This document shows, piece by piece, positions 34,442 to 42,693 of a stretch of DNA of 42,693 nucleotides; the first letter of the stretch is position 1, and each line of letters starts with the position of its first letter. The stretch comes from Dechloromonas sp. Its GTDB lineage: Bacteria; Pseudomonadota; Gammaproteobacteria; Burkholderiales; Rhodocyclaceae. The notes beneath the pieces were generated by a model. The model made no database searches. It saw only the letters and a list, made by a program, of their open reading frames with translations, and was not told where the DNA came from. Both the position numbers and the translations under genes were made by a program. Where the stretch lies: NCBI GenBank assembly GCA_016791065.1, contig JAEUOD010000104.1, forward strand, positions 1-42,693. The letters run 5' to 3'.

Positions 34442-36334
34442 ATGGCGACGTACAAGGAGTTTCACCAGTATTCCATCGAGAAGCCGGACGAGTTCTGGAC
34501 CGAGCAGGCCAAGCTCATCGACTGGAAGGAGCCGTTCACCCAGGTGTGCGATTATTCCCGCCCGCCGTTTGCCAAGTGGTTCGTCGGCGGCAAGACCAAC
34601 CTGTGCTACAACGCGATCGACCGCCACGCCGCCAAGCGTCCGAACGACCGCGCCCTGATCTACATCTCGACGGAAACCAACGAGGAGAAGATCTACTCCT
34701 TCGCCGAACTGCAGGCCGAGGTCGAGCGCATGGCCGCTATCTACAAGAGCCTCGGCGTCAAGAAGGGCGACCGCGTCCTGATCTACATGCCGATGATCGC
34801 CCAGGCTGCTTTCGCCATCTTCGCCGCGACCCGCATCGGTGCCATCCACTCGGTGGTGTTCGGCGGTTTTGCCTCTGGTTCGCTAGCCACCCGTATCGAC
34901 GATGCCAAGCCGACCCTGATCGTTTCCTCCGATGCCGGCATGCGCGGTGGCAAGGCCGTTCCCTACAAGCACCTGCTCGACGAAGCCATCGAGATCGCCG
35001 AACACAAGCCGGCCAAGGTCTTGATGATCGATCGCGGCCTGGACAAGGGCTACAACAAGGTTGAAGGCCGCGATGCCGATTACGCCACCCTGCGCAACCA
35101 GTTCATGGATGCCAAGGTCGAGTGCGAATGGCTGGAGTCCTCCGAGCCGTCCTACATCCTCTACACCTCGGGCACCACCGGCAAGCCGAAGGGCGTGCAG
35201 CGGGACACCGGCGGCTACGCCGTGGCGCTGGCCTCGTCTATGAAGCACATTTACTGCGGCGAAGCCGGTGAAACCTATTTCTCCACGTCCGACATCGGCT
35301 GGGTGGTCGGCCACTCCTACATCATCTACGGCCCGCTGATCGCCGGCATGGCGACGATCATGTACGAAGGCACGCCGCTGCGTCCTGATCCTGGCATCTG
35401 GTGGCAGATCGTCGAGAAGTACAAGGTCAACGTCATGTTCTCGGCCCCGACTGCAGCCCGCGTGCTGAAGAAACAGGACCCGGCCTACATGCACAAGTAC
35501 GACCTGTCCTCGCTCAAGCATATTTTCATGGCAGGCGAGCCGCTCGACCAACCGACCCACGAGTGGTTCCAGAACGAACTGCAAAAGCCCGTCATCGACA
35601 ACTACTGGCAGACCGAAACCGGTTGGCCGATGCTGGCCGCGCTACACGGCGTCGAAAAGACTCCGATCAAGTTCGGTTCGCCGTCCTTCCCGGTCTATGG
35701 CTACAACCTGCAGATCTTCCGCGAGGACGGTTCGATCTGCGGTGCCAACGAGAAGGGTATCGCTGCGGTCATTCCGCCGTTGCCGCCGGGCTGCCTTTCC
35801 ACCGTCTGGGGCCAGGACGACCGTTTCGTGTCCACTTACTTCACCCTGTTCAAGGATCCGCTGGTTTACTCCTCCTACGACTGGGCGATCAAGGACGAAG
35901 ACGGCTACTTCACCATCCTCGGCCGTACCGACGACGTGATCAACGTGGCCGGTCACCGTCTGGGCACCCGTGAAATCGAGGAGGCGATCCAGGCCCATGC
36001 CGCCATTGCCGAAGTCGCCGTGGTCGGTGTCGAGGATAAGTTGAAGGGCCAGATGCCGATGGCCTTCGCCGTCGTCAAGGACGCTTCCAAGGTGGCGACG
36101 CCGGAAATGGTCAAGGCGCTGGAGAAGGAAGTTTTCGCCACGGTCGATGGCATCCTTGGTGCCATCGCCCGCCCGGCCCGCGTGCACTTCGTCACCGGCC
36201 TGCCCAAGACCCGTTCCGGCAAGATGTTGCGCCGTTCGCTGCAGGCGCTGGCCGAAGGCCGCGATCCGGGCGATCTGACCACCATCGAGGATCCGTCCAC
36301 GCTGGAACAGATCAAGAACGCGCTCGCCAGCTAA
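34442..36334 (+). CDS. prpE: Propionyl-CoA synthetase
   Basis: Activates propionate with ATP and CoA through an adenylate. The 630-residue protein is an acyl-CoA synthetase with the YTSGTTGKPKGV phosphate loop (241-252), DNYWQTETGWP, and a C-terminal TRSGKMLRR stretch with the acetylation-prone Lys. YQxS-type spacing and the 630-residue size fit PrpE rather than acetyl-CoA synthetase, whose ortholog is longer, but acetate activity cannot be excluded. AAAGAGGAAGC lies upstream of the ATG. It follows the REC/GGDEF gene by 49 bases and ends in a strong terminator. Confidence 0.92.
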   Translation: MATYKEFHQYSIEKPDEFWTEQAKLIDWKEPFTQVCDYSRPPFAKWFVGGKTNLCYNAIDRHAAKRPNDRALIYISTETNEEKIYSFAELQAEVERMAAIYKSLGVKKGDRVLIYMPMIAQAAFAIFAATRIGAIHSVVFGGFASGSLATRIDDAKPTLIVSSDAGMRGGKAVPYKHLLDEAIEIAEHKPAKVLMIDRGLDKGYNKVEGRDADYATLRNQFMDAKVECEWLESSEPSYILYTSGTTGKPKGVQRDTGGYAVALASSMKHIYCGEAGETYFSTSDIGWVVGHSYIIYGPLIAGMATIMYEGTPLRPDPGIWWQIVEKYKVNVMFSAPTAARVLKKQDPAYMHKYDLSSLKHIFMAGEPLDQPTHEWFQNELQKPVIDNYWQTETGWPMLAALHGVEKTPIKFGSPSFPVYGYNLQIFREDGSICGANEKGIAAVIPPLPPGCLSTVWGQDDRFVSTYFTLFKDPLVYSSYDWAIKDEDGYFTILGRTDDVINVAGHRLGTREIEEAIQAHAAIAEVAVVGVEDKLKGQMPMAFAVVKDASKVATPEMVKALEKEVFATVDGILGAIARPARVHFVTGLPKTRSGKMLRRSLQALAEGRDPGDLTTIEDPSTLEQIKNALAS

Positions 36335-36351
36335 CTGGCTGCTTGTTCGTC

Positions 36352-36385
36352 AAAGCCCCGCTGGCGAGCGTCAGCGGGGCTTTTT
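36352..36385 (+). terminator. Intrinsic terminator after prpE
   Basis: A perfect 12-bp stem (AAAGCCCCGCTG / CAGCGGGGCTTT) with an 8-base loop runs into five T, 17 bases after the prpE stop. It ends the acuI-REC/GGDEF-prpE unit. Confidence 0.95.
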
Positions 36386-36423
36386 GCTTTTGGGCGGTAG
36401 GAATCCTGAGCCAGGGCGGGTGT

Positions 36424-36429
36424 TAGAAT
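36424..36429 (+). promoter_or_regulatory. Candidate extended -10 promoter of ppx
   Basis: TAGAAT is preceded by TGT, giving an extended -10 (TGn) element 37 bases before the ppx start. No good -35 is seen. GGTAGGA (36396-36402) and TCCTACC (36439-36445) flank it as a 7-bp inverted pair that might hold a regulator. Confidence 0.35.
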
Positions 36430-36465
36430 GCCGGCCAGTCCTACCTTCCGGTTGAATCCCCTTCG

Positions 36466-37968
36466 ATGATTTACGAAACCGTGGCCGCCGTCGATCTCGG
36501 CTCCAACAGCTTCCGTCTGCAGGTCGGGCGGGTCGTGGATGACCAGATTTATCCGCTGGATTCCATGAAGGAGCCGGTGCGGCTTGCCTCCGGGCTGAAT
36601 GCCGACAAGCGTCTCGACATGGCATCGCAGGCGCGGGCGCTGGAGGCGTTGCGCCGTTTCGGCGAGCGTTTGCGGGGTCTGGACGGCGGTGCCGTGCGCG
36701 TCGTGGCGACCAATACCTTGCGTGTCGCCAAGAACGCCATGGAGTTCCTGCCGCTGGCCGAAGAGGCTCTGGGATTTCCCATTGAAATCATTGCCGGACG
36801 CGAGGAAGCACGCCTGATCTACATCGGGGCCTCGCATTCGCTGCCCATGGCGTCACACAAGCGGCTGGTTGTCGACATCGGCGGCGGTTCCACCGAGTTC
36901 ATCATCGGCAAGCGGCACGAACCGCAGTTGATGGAGTCGCTTTATATGGGCTGCGTCAGCTATACCATGGGCTTTTTTCCCGATGGGCGCATCGACAAGA
37001 AACGCCTGCGCGAGGCCCAGGTTGCCGCGGCCAAGGAAATCGAACTGATTTCCCACGATTACCAGCGCCTGGGCTGGAAGGAGGCGGTCGGCTCGAGCGG
37101 TTCAGCGCGAGCCATTGCCGACGTGCTCGAAATGAACGGCCTCAATCCCAACGGGCAAAGCGGCATTTCCCGGGTAGGCCTGGAGCGCCTGTGTTCGCTG
37201 CTGATCAAGGCTGGTTCGGCCGAGGCCCTCGATCTGCCCGGTGTCAAAAGTGATCGTCTGCCGGTGCTGCCCGGCGGCATTGCAATCATGTCGGCGATAT
37301 TCGAGGAACTCGATATCGAGCACATGACTTACGCCGATGGGGCGTTGCGCCTCGGTGTGCTCTACGATCTGCTCGGGCGTTTCCATCATCACGATATGCG
37401 CGACTCGACGGTGACGCAGTTCCGCCGTCGCTACCAGGTCGAAGGGGAACAGGTCGAGCGGGTGGAGACGACGGCCCTGTCTGCGCTAACGCAACTGGCG
37501 GAGGGCGAGCCTGCGGAGAATGATGTCCAGTGCCTTTCCTGGGCATCTCGCTTGCACGAAATTGGCATCTCGGTGGCGCACAATGGCTACCATAAACACG
37601 GTGCCTACATCCTGACTTATGCCGATATGCCGGGTTTTTCCAAGAAGGATCAGGCCCGGCTGGCGATGATCGTCCTCGGCCACCGTGGCAAGCTCGAAAA
37701 GCTTACCGGTATTCCGCTGGTCGATAGCGCGTGGCGGCTCGTCTTTTGCCTGCGCCTGGCCGTCATTCTTCACCGCACGCGGGATGACCGAGCCTTGCCG
37801 GCATGGTCGGTCAAATTGCTGCCCAGCGGTTTTCAGCTCGAATTGCCTGCCGAGTGGCTGGCCGAAAATCCATGGACCGCGGCCGCGTTGCGCGAAGAGG
37901 TGACGATCTGGCGTCAGATCGGGCGTGACTATGTGGTCAAATCCCGGTTGCAGAGGAAGATGGTGTGA
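36466..37968 (+). CDS. ppx: Exopolyphosphatase (Ppx/GppA family)
   Basis: Removes terminal phosphate from polyphosphate, or the pentaphosphate from pppGpp. The 500-residue protein has the ASKHA-fold motifs AAVDLGSNSFRL (7-18), VVATNTLRVAKN, IIAGREEARLIYIG, VVDIGGGSTEF and GSSGSARA, followed by the C-terminal HD-like helical domain. Length fits Ppx. Its last codon region overlaps the GTG start of the MlaE-like gene by four bases (GTGA), so the phosphatase is translationally coupled to the lipid transporter genes. Substrate choice between Ppx and GppA cannot be decided here. Confidence 0.93.
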   Translation: MIYETVAAVDLGSNSFRLQVGRVVDDQIYPLDSMKEPVRLASGLNADKRLDMASQARALEALRRFGERLRGLDGGAVRVVATNTLRVAKNAMEFLPLAEEALGFPIEIIAGREEARLIYIGASHSLPMASHKRLVVDIGGGSTEFIIGKRHEPQLMESLYMGCVSYTMGFFPDGRIDKKRLREAQVAAAKEIELISHDYQRLGWKEAVGSSGSARAIADVLEMNGLNPNGQSGISRVGLERLCSLLIKAGSAEALDLPGVKSDRLPVLPGGIAIMSAIFEELDIEHMTYADGALRLGVLYDLLGRFHHHDMRDSTVTQFRRRYQVEGEQVERVETTALSALTQLAEGEPAENDVQCLSWASRLHEIGISVAHNGYHKHGAYILTYADMPGFSKKDQARLAMIVLGHRGKLEKLTGIPLVDSAWRLVFCLRLAVILHRTRDDRALPAWSVKLLPSGFQLELPAEWLAENPWTAAALREEVTIWRQIGRDYVVKSRLQRKMV

Positions 37969-39071
37969 ACGAGCCCCCCCGATTGCAGATCGAGTCGGGA
38001 AAAATAGTGTTGTCCGGTGCCTGGACTCTGGCGGCCATGTTGCCCGAGTTGACTGCGTTGCGGACGCAACTGGCGGAATGCAGGGCCGGGGCGACGGCGT
38101 GGGATCTTTCTCGCTTGAGCCGGATCGACAGCGCGGCCGCCGTACTGCTTTGGCGAACCTGGGGCGGCACATGGCCGGCGCATCTCGATGTCGCGCCCTT
38201 GCATCGGGAAGTTCTGAGCCGGGTGGCTGAACTGCCCGACGAAATCCCCGCTGCCGCTGTACAGCGTTTTCAACTGGTCGAATACTTTGGGCGCCTGACG
38301 CTGCGAGCCTTGGCTAATCTGCAGGGCATGGTCGCGCTGTTCGGTCAGTTAATACTCGATCTTTCCTATCTTGCGCGGCATCCGTCAGACCTGCCCCGCA
38401 AGGAGCTTTTCGCCAATATCTACAAGGCCGGTGCCCAGGCTTTGCCGGTCACCGCGCTGGTCGGCTTTCTGATTGGCATCACCATCAGTTACCTTTCCGC
38501 GCTGCAGCTTAAGGGCTTCGGAGCAGACATTTTTATCGTCAACATCCTCGGTATTTCCATCATTCGCGAACTGGGCCCGGTACTTGTGGCAGTGCTTGTT
38601 GCCGGGCGTTCCGGTTCGGCCATGACGGCGCAGATCGGCGTCATGCGGGTGACCGAGGAGATCGATGCATTGTCGACCATCGGGGTGTCGCGCAGCATCC
38701 GGGTCGTGCTGCCCAAGATCGTTGGCTTGACCATCGCCATGCCCTTGGTCGTGCTCTGGACCTCGGCCGTGGCCTTGTTGGGTGGGATGGTGGCGGCCAT
38801 GTTGCAACTCGATCTGTCGCTGATTTATTTCATCGAAAACCTGCCGCGAGCAGTGCCTGTCTCCAACCTCTACATCGGCCTTGGCAAGGGTTTCGTTTTC
38901 GGTTTCGTCATCGCGCTCGTGGCCTGTCACTTCGGACTCAAGGTTAAACCGAATACCGAGAGTCTTTCCGCCAACACGACCCGGGCCGTCGTCACGGCAA
39001 TTACCTCGGTGATTCTGGTTGACGCCATCTTCGCGATTTTTACGCGCCATATCGGTGTACCGGGGCTATGA
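37965..39071 (+). CDS. MlaE-type lipid ABC permease with N-terminal STAS domain
   Basis: Inner-membrane permease of an Mla-like phospholipid transporter. The 368-residue protein begins with a soluble STAS-like domain (about 5-100), which corresponds to a fused MlaB. The MlaE permease domain (about 110-365) shows the family SAMTAQIGVMRVTEEIDAL-type coupling helix and five or so membrane helices. The start is GTG at 37965, overlapping ppx (GTGA). The following ATPase overlaps it by four bases (ATGA). MlaA and MlaC are absent from this cluster, so its direction and partners are open. Confidence 0.92.
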   Translation: MNEPPRLQIESGKIVLSGAWTLAAMLPELTALRTQLAECRAGATAWDLSRLSRIDSAAAVLLWRTWGGTWPAHLDVAPLHREVLSRVAELPDEIPAAAVQRFQLVEYFGRLTLRALANLQGMVALFGQLILDLSYLARHPSDLPRKELFANIYKAGAQALPVTALVGFLIGITISYLSALQLKGFGADIFIVNILGISIIRELGPVLVAVLVAGRSGSAMTAQIGVMRVTEEIDALSTIGVSRSIRVVLPKIVGLTIAMPLVVLWTSAVALLGGMVAAMLQLDLSLIYFIENLPRAVPVSNLYIGLGKGFVFGFVIALVACHFGLKVKPNTESLSANTTRAVVTAITSVILVDAIFAIFTRHIGVPGL

Positions 39072-39823
39072 GCGGAGCGCCGGTCATCGAACTGGATAGC
39101 GTGTCTACCGTATTCGGAAAGACCTGCGTCCATCGCGATCTCAATTTACGGGTGGAGGCGGGGCAGATTGTCGGATTGCTCGGTGGTTCGGGAAGCGGCA
39201 AGACGACCCTGCTGCGCGAAATGCTGGGTTTGCTGCGGCCGACGAGCGGGCAGGTCCGACTTTTCGGCAGCGATCTCAATAGCGGGGATGTGGCGGAGCA
39301 GCGTGCCATCCGTCGCCGTTTAGGCATGCTTTTCCAGCATGGGGCGCTGTTTTCCGCACTGTCTGTTTTCGACAATATTGCTTTTCCTCTGCGTGAGTTG
39401 CGCTGCCTGGATGAGGACTGGATTCGCCGTCTGGTGCATCTCAAACTGGCGATGGTTGAACTGGAACCGGCGCATGGCGATTTGATGCCGGCCGAGCTTT
39501 CTGGCGGCATGGTCAAGCGGGTGGCGCTGGCCCGGGCGCTTTCCCTCGAACCGGAACTGCTGCTGCTCGATGAGCCGACGGCAGGTCTCGATCCGGATCG
39601 TAGCCAGAATTTCGTCGATCTCGTCGGTTCGCTGCAACAGGCCCTTGGCCTGACCGTGGTCATGGTGACCCATGACCTGAGCACGCTTGCCGGCCTGGCG
39701 ACGCATGTGGCCGTTCTCGCCGATCAGCACATTATCGCCTTCGGCCCGAAACATGAGGTGATGACCGTCGATCATCCCTTCGTGACTGGCTTTTTTGGCG
39801 CTGATCGCCGGAAACTGCTTTAA
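39068..39823 (+). CDS. MlaF-type ABC transporter ATPase
   Basis: Cytoplasmic ATPase for the MlaE-like permease. The 251-residue protein has Walker A GGSGSGKTT, a Q-loop FQHGALFSALSVFDN stretch diagnostic of the MlaF family, signature LSGGMVKRVALARAL and Walker B LLLLDEPTAGLDP. The switch His lies in THDLSTL. It overlaps the permease gene by four bases and is followed nine bases on by the MCE gene. Confidence 0.95.
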   Translation: MSGAPVIELDSVSTVFGKTCVHRDLNLRVEAGQIVGLLGGSGSGKTTLLREMLGLLRPTSGQVRLFGSDLNSGDVAEQRAIRRRLGMLFQHGALFSALSVFDNIAFPLRELRCLDEDWIRRLVHLKLAMVELEPAHGDLMPAELSGGMVKRVALARALSLEPELLLLDEPTAGLDPDRSQNFVDLVGSLQQALGLTVVMVTHDLSTLAGLATHVAVLADQHIIAFGPKHEVMTVDHPFVTGFFGADRRKLL

Positions 39824-39832
39824 TACAGAGCC

Positions 39833-40759
39833 ATGGAAAACAAGTCGCACGCGCTGGCCGCCGGCATTTTTGCCCTCCTGCTTCTGGCAGCGGCGTTGCT
39901 TGCTGTTTACTGGTTGAGCGGTTCCAAGGACGCTACCCACGACTATATTGTCGTTACCAAGCAGAACATCGGTGGCCTCAACCCGCAGGCGCAGGTCCGT
40001 TACCGTGGCATCCGCGTCGGCAAGGTCAGCGATATCCGGCTCGATCCCGATGACTATGCGAATATTCTCGTCACCATTTCGGTGAGTGAGGATGTGCCGA
40101 TCACCAAAGGAACGGTGGCCAAGCTCAATTACCAGGGAGTTACCGGCCTCGCGCATATCCTCTTGCTTGAGACCGGCAAGGACAACACGCCACTGGAGCC
40201 CGACGACGATCGGCCGCCGCGTATTGCAATGATACCCTCATTGCTCGATGAACTGGGCGAAACCGGTACGGCAACCTTGCGCCAGGCAAGGCAATTGATG
40301 GCGAGTGCCGATGCCGTGCTCAACGAGGAAAATCGCAAGCACCTGGGGGCGACCCTGGCCAATCTCGAAGCGGCTTCGGCGAGCATGAAGCCGGCCATCG
40401 ACAACCTGAATGTCACGTTGACGCAGATGAACAAGTTGCTTGCCGACCCGAATATCGCCCGTTTGTCCGCAACTGCCGGTGAAGTCGGACCGCTGTTGGC
40501 GGATACCCGGGTGATGATCGGCAAGATGCAGTCGGCGGCAGACCGGATCGACCTGGCCATCGGTGATTCCTCGGCCAACGGGGTTGCCGGCCTGATGCCG
40601 CGTTTGAACGAGATGGCGACCGACTTTTCGACCACCTCGCGTCAATTGAGCCGGGTTCTGCGCATCCTCGAAGATACGCCGCAAGGTCTCGTTTTCGGGG
40701 CGCCGGCATTGCCGCCCGGGCCGGGTGAATCCGGCTTCGCAGCGACGGGAGGCAAGTAG
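39833..40759 (+). CDS. MlaD/MCE-family substrate-binding protein
   Basis: Periplasmic, inner-membrane-anchored MCE protein that forms the lipid tunnel with MlaEF. The 308-residue protein has an N-terminal membrane helix (about 8-28), one MCE domain (about 40-118, with VRYRGIRVGKV and YQGVTGLAHILL), and then a long helical coiled region (about 140-280) that is longer than in Escherichia coli MlaD and more like PqiB/LetB-type single-MCE relatives. It precedes the lipoprotein gene by one base between stop and start. Confidence 0.93.
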   Translation: MENKSHALAAGIFALLLLAAALLAVYWLSGSKDATHDYIVVTKQNIGGLNPQAQVRYRGIRVGKVSDIRLDPDDYANILVTISVSEDVPITKGTVAKLNYQGVTGLAHILLLETGKDNTPLEPDDDRPPRIAMIPSLLDELGETGTATLRQARQLMASADAVLNEENRKHLGATLANLEAASASMKPAIDNLNVTLTQMNKLLADPNIARLSATAGEVGPLLADTRVMIGKMQSAADRIDLAIGDSSANGVAGLMPRLNEMATDFSTTSRQLSRVLRILEDTPQGLVFGAPALPPGPGESGFAATGGK

Positions 40760-40760
40760 C

Positions 40761-41363
40761 ATGCGGCGTGGCTTGCTCATCCTCTTTCTACTGCTGTTGT
40801 CAGGCTGCTTTACCTCGGGCAAGCGCGGCAGCGAGAAGGGATTGGCGTTGTACGATCTTGGTCTGGGCGGTCCGCCGCAGGTAGCCGTCCGACATCTGCC
40901 GTTGGGGATAGAAGTCAGGGCGCCGCTCTGGATCGACTCCCTGGGTATCAACTACCGCCTCGCCTATGCCGAGCCGGCACGTCTGCGCGAATATTCTCAG
41001 TCGCGTTGGGCCGGGCCGCCGGCGCAACTCGTTCAGCAGCGCCTGATTCGGCAGCTAGCCTATACGCCGGCAGGGCAGGGGCGTGCCAAGTGTGTGTTAC
41101 GGATTGAGATCGGGGAGTTCGGTCAACATTTTGCGAACCCGGGCAGCAGCAAGGGCGTTCTTCAAGGGCGGGCCTATTGGCTTGGTTCAAACCGCCAGCC
41201 TCTGGCTGAGCGCGATTTACTGATCGAACGTGCAGCGCCGAGCCAGGATGCGCGCGGGGGCGTTGCTGCGCTTCAGGACGTGGTCGAGCAGCTGGCTACC
41301 GATCTGCTTGAGTGGGAGAAGCAGCTGGCGACCCGTGGCCGGATAGCCATCTGCATGGCTTAA
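40761..41363 (+). CDS. PqiC-like transport auxiliary lipoprotein
   Basis: Outer-membrane lipoprotein of the ABC_trans_aux (PqiC/DUF330) type. The 200-residue protein has a lipoprotein signal with Cys16 in LLSGC and a soluble domain with an early YDLGLGG motif and a central YAEPARLREYSQSRWAGPP segment typical of the family. GGGAGG lies 8 bases before the ATG. It likely docks the MCE tunnel at the outer membrane, completing a transporter that looks like a Mla/Pqi hybrid. Its stop overlaps that of convergent tetR by four bases. Confidence 0.88.
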   Translation: MRRGLLILFLLLLSGCFTSGKRGSEKGLALYDLGLGGPPQVAVRHLPLGIEVRAPLWIDSLGINYRLAYAEPARLREYSQSRWAGPPAQLVQQRLIRQLAYTPAGQGRAKCVLRIEIGEFGQHFANPGSSKGVLQGRAYWLGSNRQPLAERDLLIERAAPSQDARGGVAALQDVVEQLATDLLEWEKQLATRGRIAICMA

Positions 41364-41983
41364 TCGGAGATGATTCGCTCGGCGATGCGCTTCTTCAGAT
41401 CGGGCAAGTTGCTGTCGAAATGATCGTAGTGCATCAGTGAGAGCCCGAATACGCAGGCGTAGAGCAGGAGGCTGCGACTTTTTGCCTCGGCGTCGGACAT
41501 GCCGCTGGCGACAAACAGTTTACGGGTGCAGTCCAGCCGATAGAGGTCGACCGATTCGACAATGGCGGCAGCTTGCGGGTCATGTCGCGCCCAGTCACGT
41601 ACGGCCAGTTCGATGGACATACCCTTGCGGTTGCGGCTGGCGCCGTAAACTTCGATCGCATAATGCAGCTGGTCGCGCTCCTTGCCCGAAGCGACCGAGG
41701 TGGTCTTTTCGATGTCGAGGATGCGGCCTTTTTTCCAGTGCTCTAGCACGGCATCGAGCAGGGCTTGCCGATCCTTGAAGTGCCAGTAGAAACTGCCCTT
41801 GGTGACGCCGCAACGCTTGGCCAGCACTTCGACGCGCAGGCCAGCAATCCCTTCGCGGGCCAGAACGTCGATTGCCACGTCCACCCAGCGTTCCGGTGCC
41901 AGTTGGACGCGTGAGGGCGAGGCTGCGGAAGCAGTCGCCGACTTGCGCAATTTGGTGGTAGGCTTGACAGGTTTATTTTCCAT
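41360..41983 (-). CDS. TetR-family transcriptional regulator
   Basis: The 207-residue protein has a basic, disordered N-terminus (1-27), a TetR helix-turn-helix (about 33-78; EVLAKRCGVTKGSFYWHFKDRQALL at its core, continuing the family pattern), and a C-terminal ligand domain. The start MENKP (41983) is preferred, but an in-frame ATG at 42007 is also possible; neither has a good ribosome binding site. Two 16-bp palindromes overlap its promoter and start, so it very likely represses itself. It is divergent from etfB, suggesting control of acyl-CoA oxidation, with an acyl-CoA as possible ligand. Confidence 0.88.
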   Translation of the reverse strand: MENKPVKPTTKLRKSATASAASPSRVQLAPERWVDVAIDVLAREGIAGLRVEVLAKRCGVTKGSFYWHFKDRQALLDAVLEHWKKGRILDIEKTTSVASGKERDQLHYAIEVYGASRNRKGMSIELAVRDWARHDPQAAAIVESVDLYRLDCTRKLFVASGMSDAEAKSRSLLLYACVFGLSLMHYDHFDSNLPDLKKRIAERIISD

Positions 41984-41996
41984 ACGGTACCGTATG
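41981..41996. promoter_or_regulatory. TetR operator 1
   Basis: CATACGGTACCGTATG is a perfect 16-bp palindrome that includes the preferred tetR start codon. It shares the CATAC-N6-GTATG frame with operator 2; the centres are 24 bases apart. Confidence 0.8.
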
Positions 41997-42004
41997 CTTT
42001 TTTC

Positions 42005-42020
42005 CATACTACACAGTATG
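42005..42020. promoter_or_regulatory. TetR operator 2
   Basis: CATACTACACAGTATG has 6-bp perfect arms and a 4-base centre. It covers the predicted tetR transcription start (about 42017) and matches operator 1 in its outer five bases on each side. Confidence 0.75.
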
Positions 42021-42023
42021 GTC

Positions 42024-42052
42024 ATTGTGCGGATTGCGTTTCCGTCTGTCAA
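42024..42052 (-). promoter_or_regulatory. Predicted tetR promoter
   Basis: On the minus strand, TTGACA (42052-42047) and CACAAT (42029-42024) are 17 bases apart, giving a good sigma-70 type promoter directed at tetR and overlapped downstream by operator 2. Confidence 0.6.
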
Positions 42053-42101
42053 ACAGGCGAGATGAGTTTAACTAGAAACAATCGAGGAAAAAGGAGAGCC
42101 C

Positions 42102-42693
<592 letters not shown>

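Overview
The window is high-GC, densely packed proteobacterial chromosome. The gene set (Rnf complex, class-2 dihydroorotate dehydrogenase, NrtR-controlled NAD salvage, paired Aat and Bpt transferases, Ppx, Mla-type lipid transport, EtfB) points to a betaproteobacterium, probably a Rhodocyclales member (Dechloromonas/Azonexus-like). This is inferred from gene content and protein style, not from an alignment. I saw no rRNA, tRNA, insertion sequence, prophage or CRISPR array, and no gene-free stretch longer than 300 bases.

Layout. 1-1158: rnfB and rnfA at the edge of an rnf operon that continues to the left. 1231-3005: pyrD and an NrtR-type regulator. 3098-8055: a perfect inverted-repeat operator followed by the tightly coupled NAD operon pncA-pncB-nadE-nadM. 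8052-9088: an AzlCD amino-acid exporter. 9206-12776: a lipoprotein with glpK and glpD. 12845-16759: a CIA30-like protein, a secreted Pro/Gln-rich 30-residue-repeat protein and a divergent two-partner-secretion (TpsB) outer-membrane transporter. 16926-23016: tolC-macA-macB (split), a DUF1439-like protein and a membrane-anchored TIR protein. 23024-28125 (minus strand): seven nearly gapless genes running from fbpC through aat, bpt and several envelope proteins to a MaoC-like hydratase. 28155-31524: the fbpB permease, an ankyrin protein and the fbpA binding protein. 31642-36334: an NlpC/P60 hydrolase, then acuI, a REC/degenerate-GGDEF protein and prpE. 36466-41363: ppx leading into an MlaE-MlaF-MlaD-lipoprotein transporter. 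41360-42693: an autoregulated TetR repressor and the start of etfB.

How the genes work together. The NAD block converts nicotinamide to nicotinate, NaMN and then NAD, and adds an ADP-ribose-type Nudix domain; NrtR presumably senses a NAD-derived ligand and closes the shared promoter. AcuI and PrpE both yield propionyl-CoA, with a probable non-catalytic signalling protein between them. FbpA/B/C form a periplasmic ferric iron importer whose three genes lie in three transcription units. Many envelope functions cluster here: TpsB, TolC-MacAB, MliC/YbaY, Mla, NlpC/P60 and CapA.

Most unusual items. (1) The TpsB transporter has lost both members of the conserved Arg/Asp lid-lock pair, and its immediate downstream partner is a repeat protein with no recognisable TPS domain. 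(2) A TIR-transmembrane-beta protein follows the efflux genes. (3) A 43-bp inverted repeat governs the NAD operon. (4) A REC-GGDEF protein with a destroyed active site sits inside the propionyl-CoA locus. (5) Palindromic operator pairs lie at the tetR and acuI promoters.
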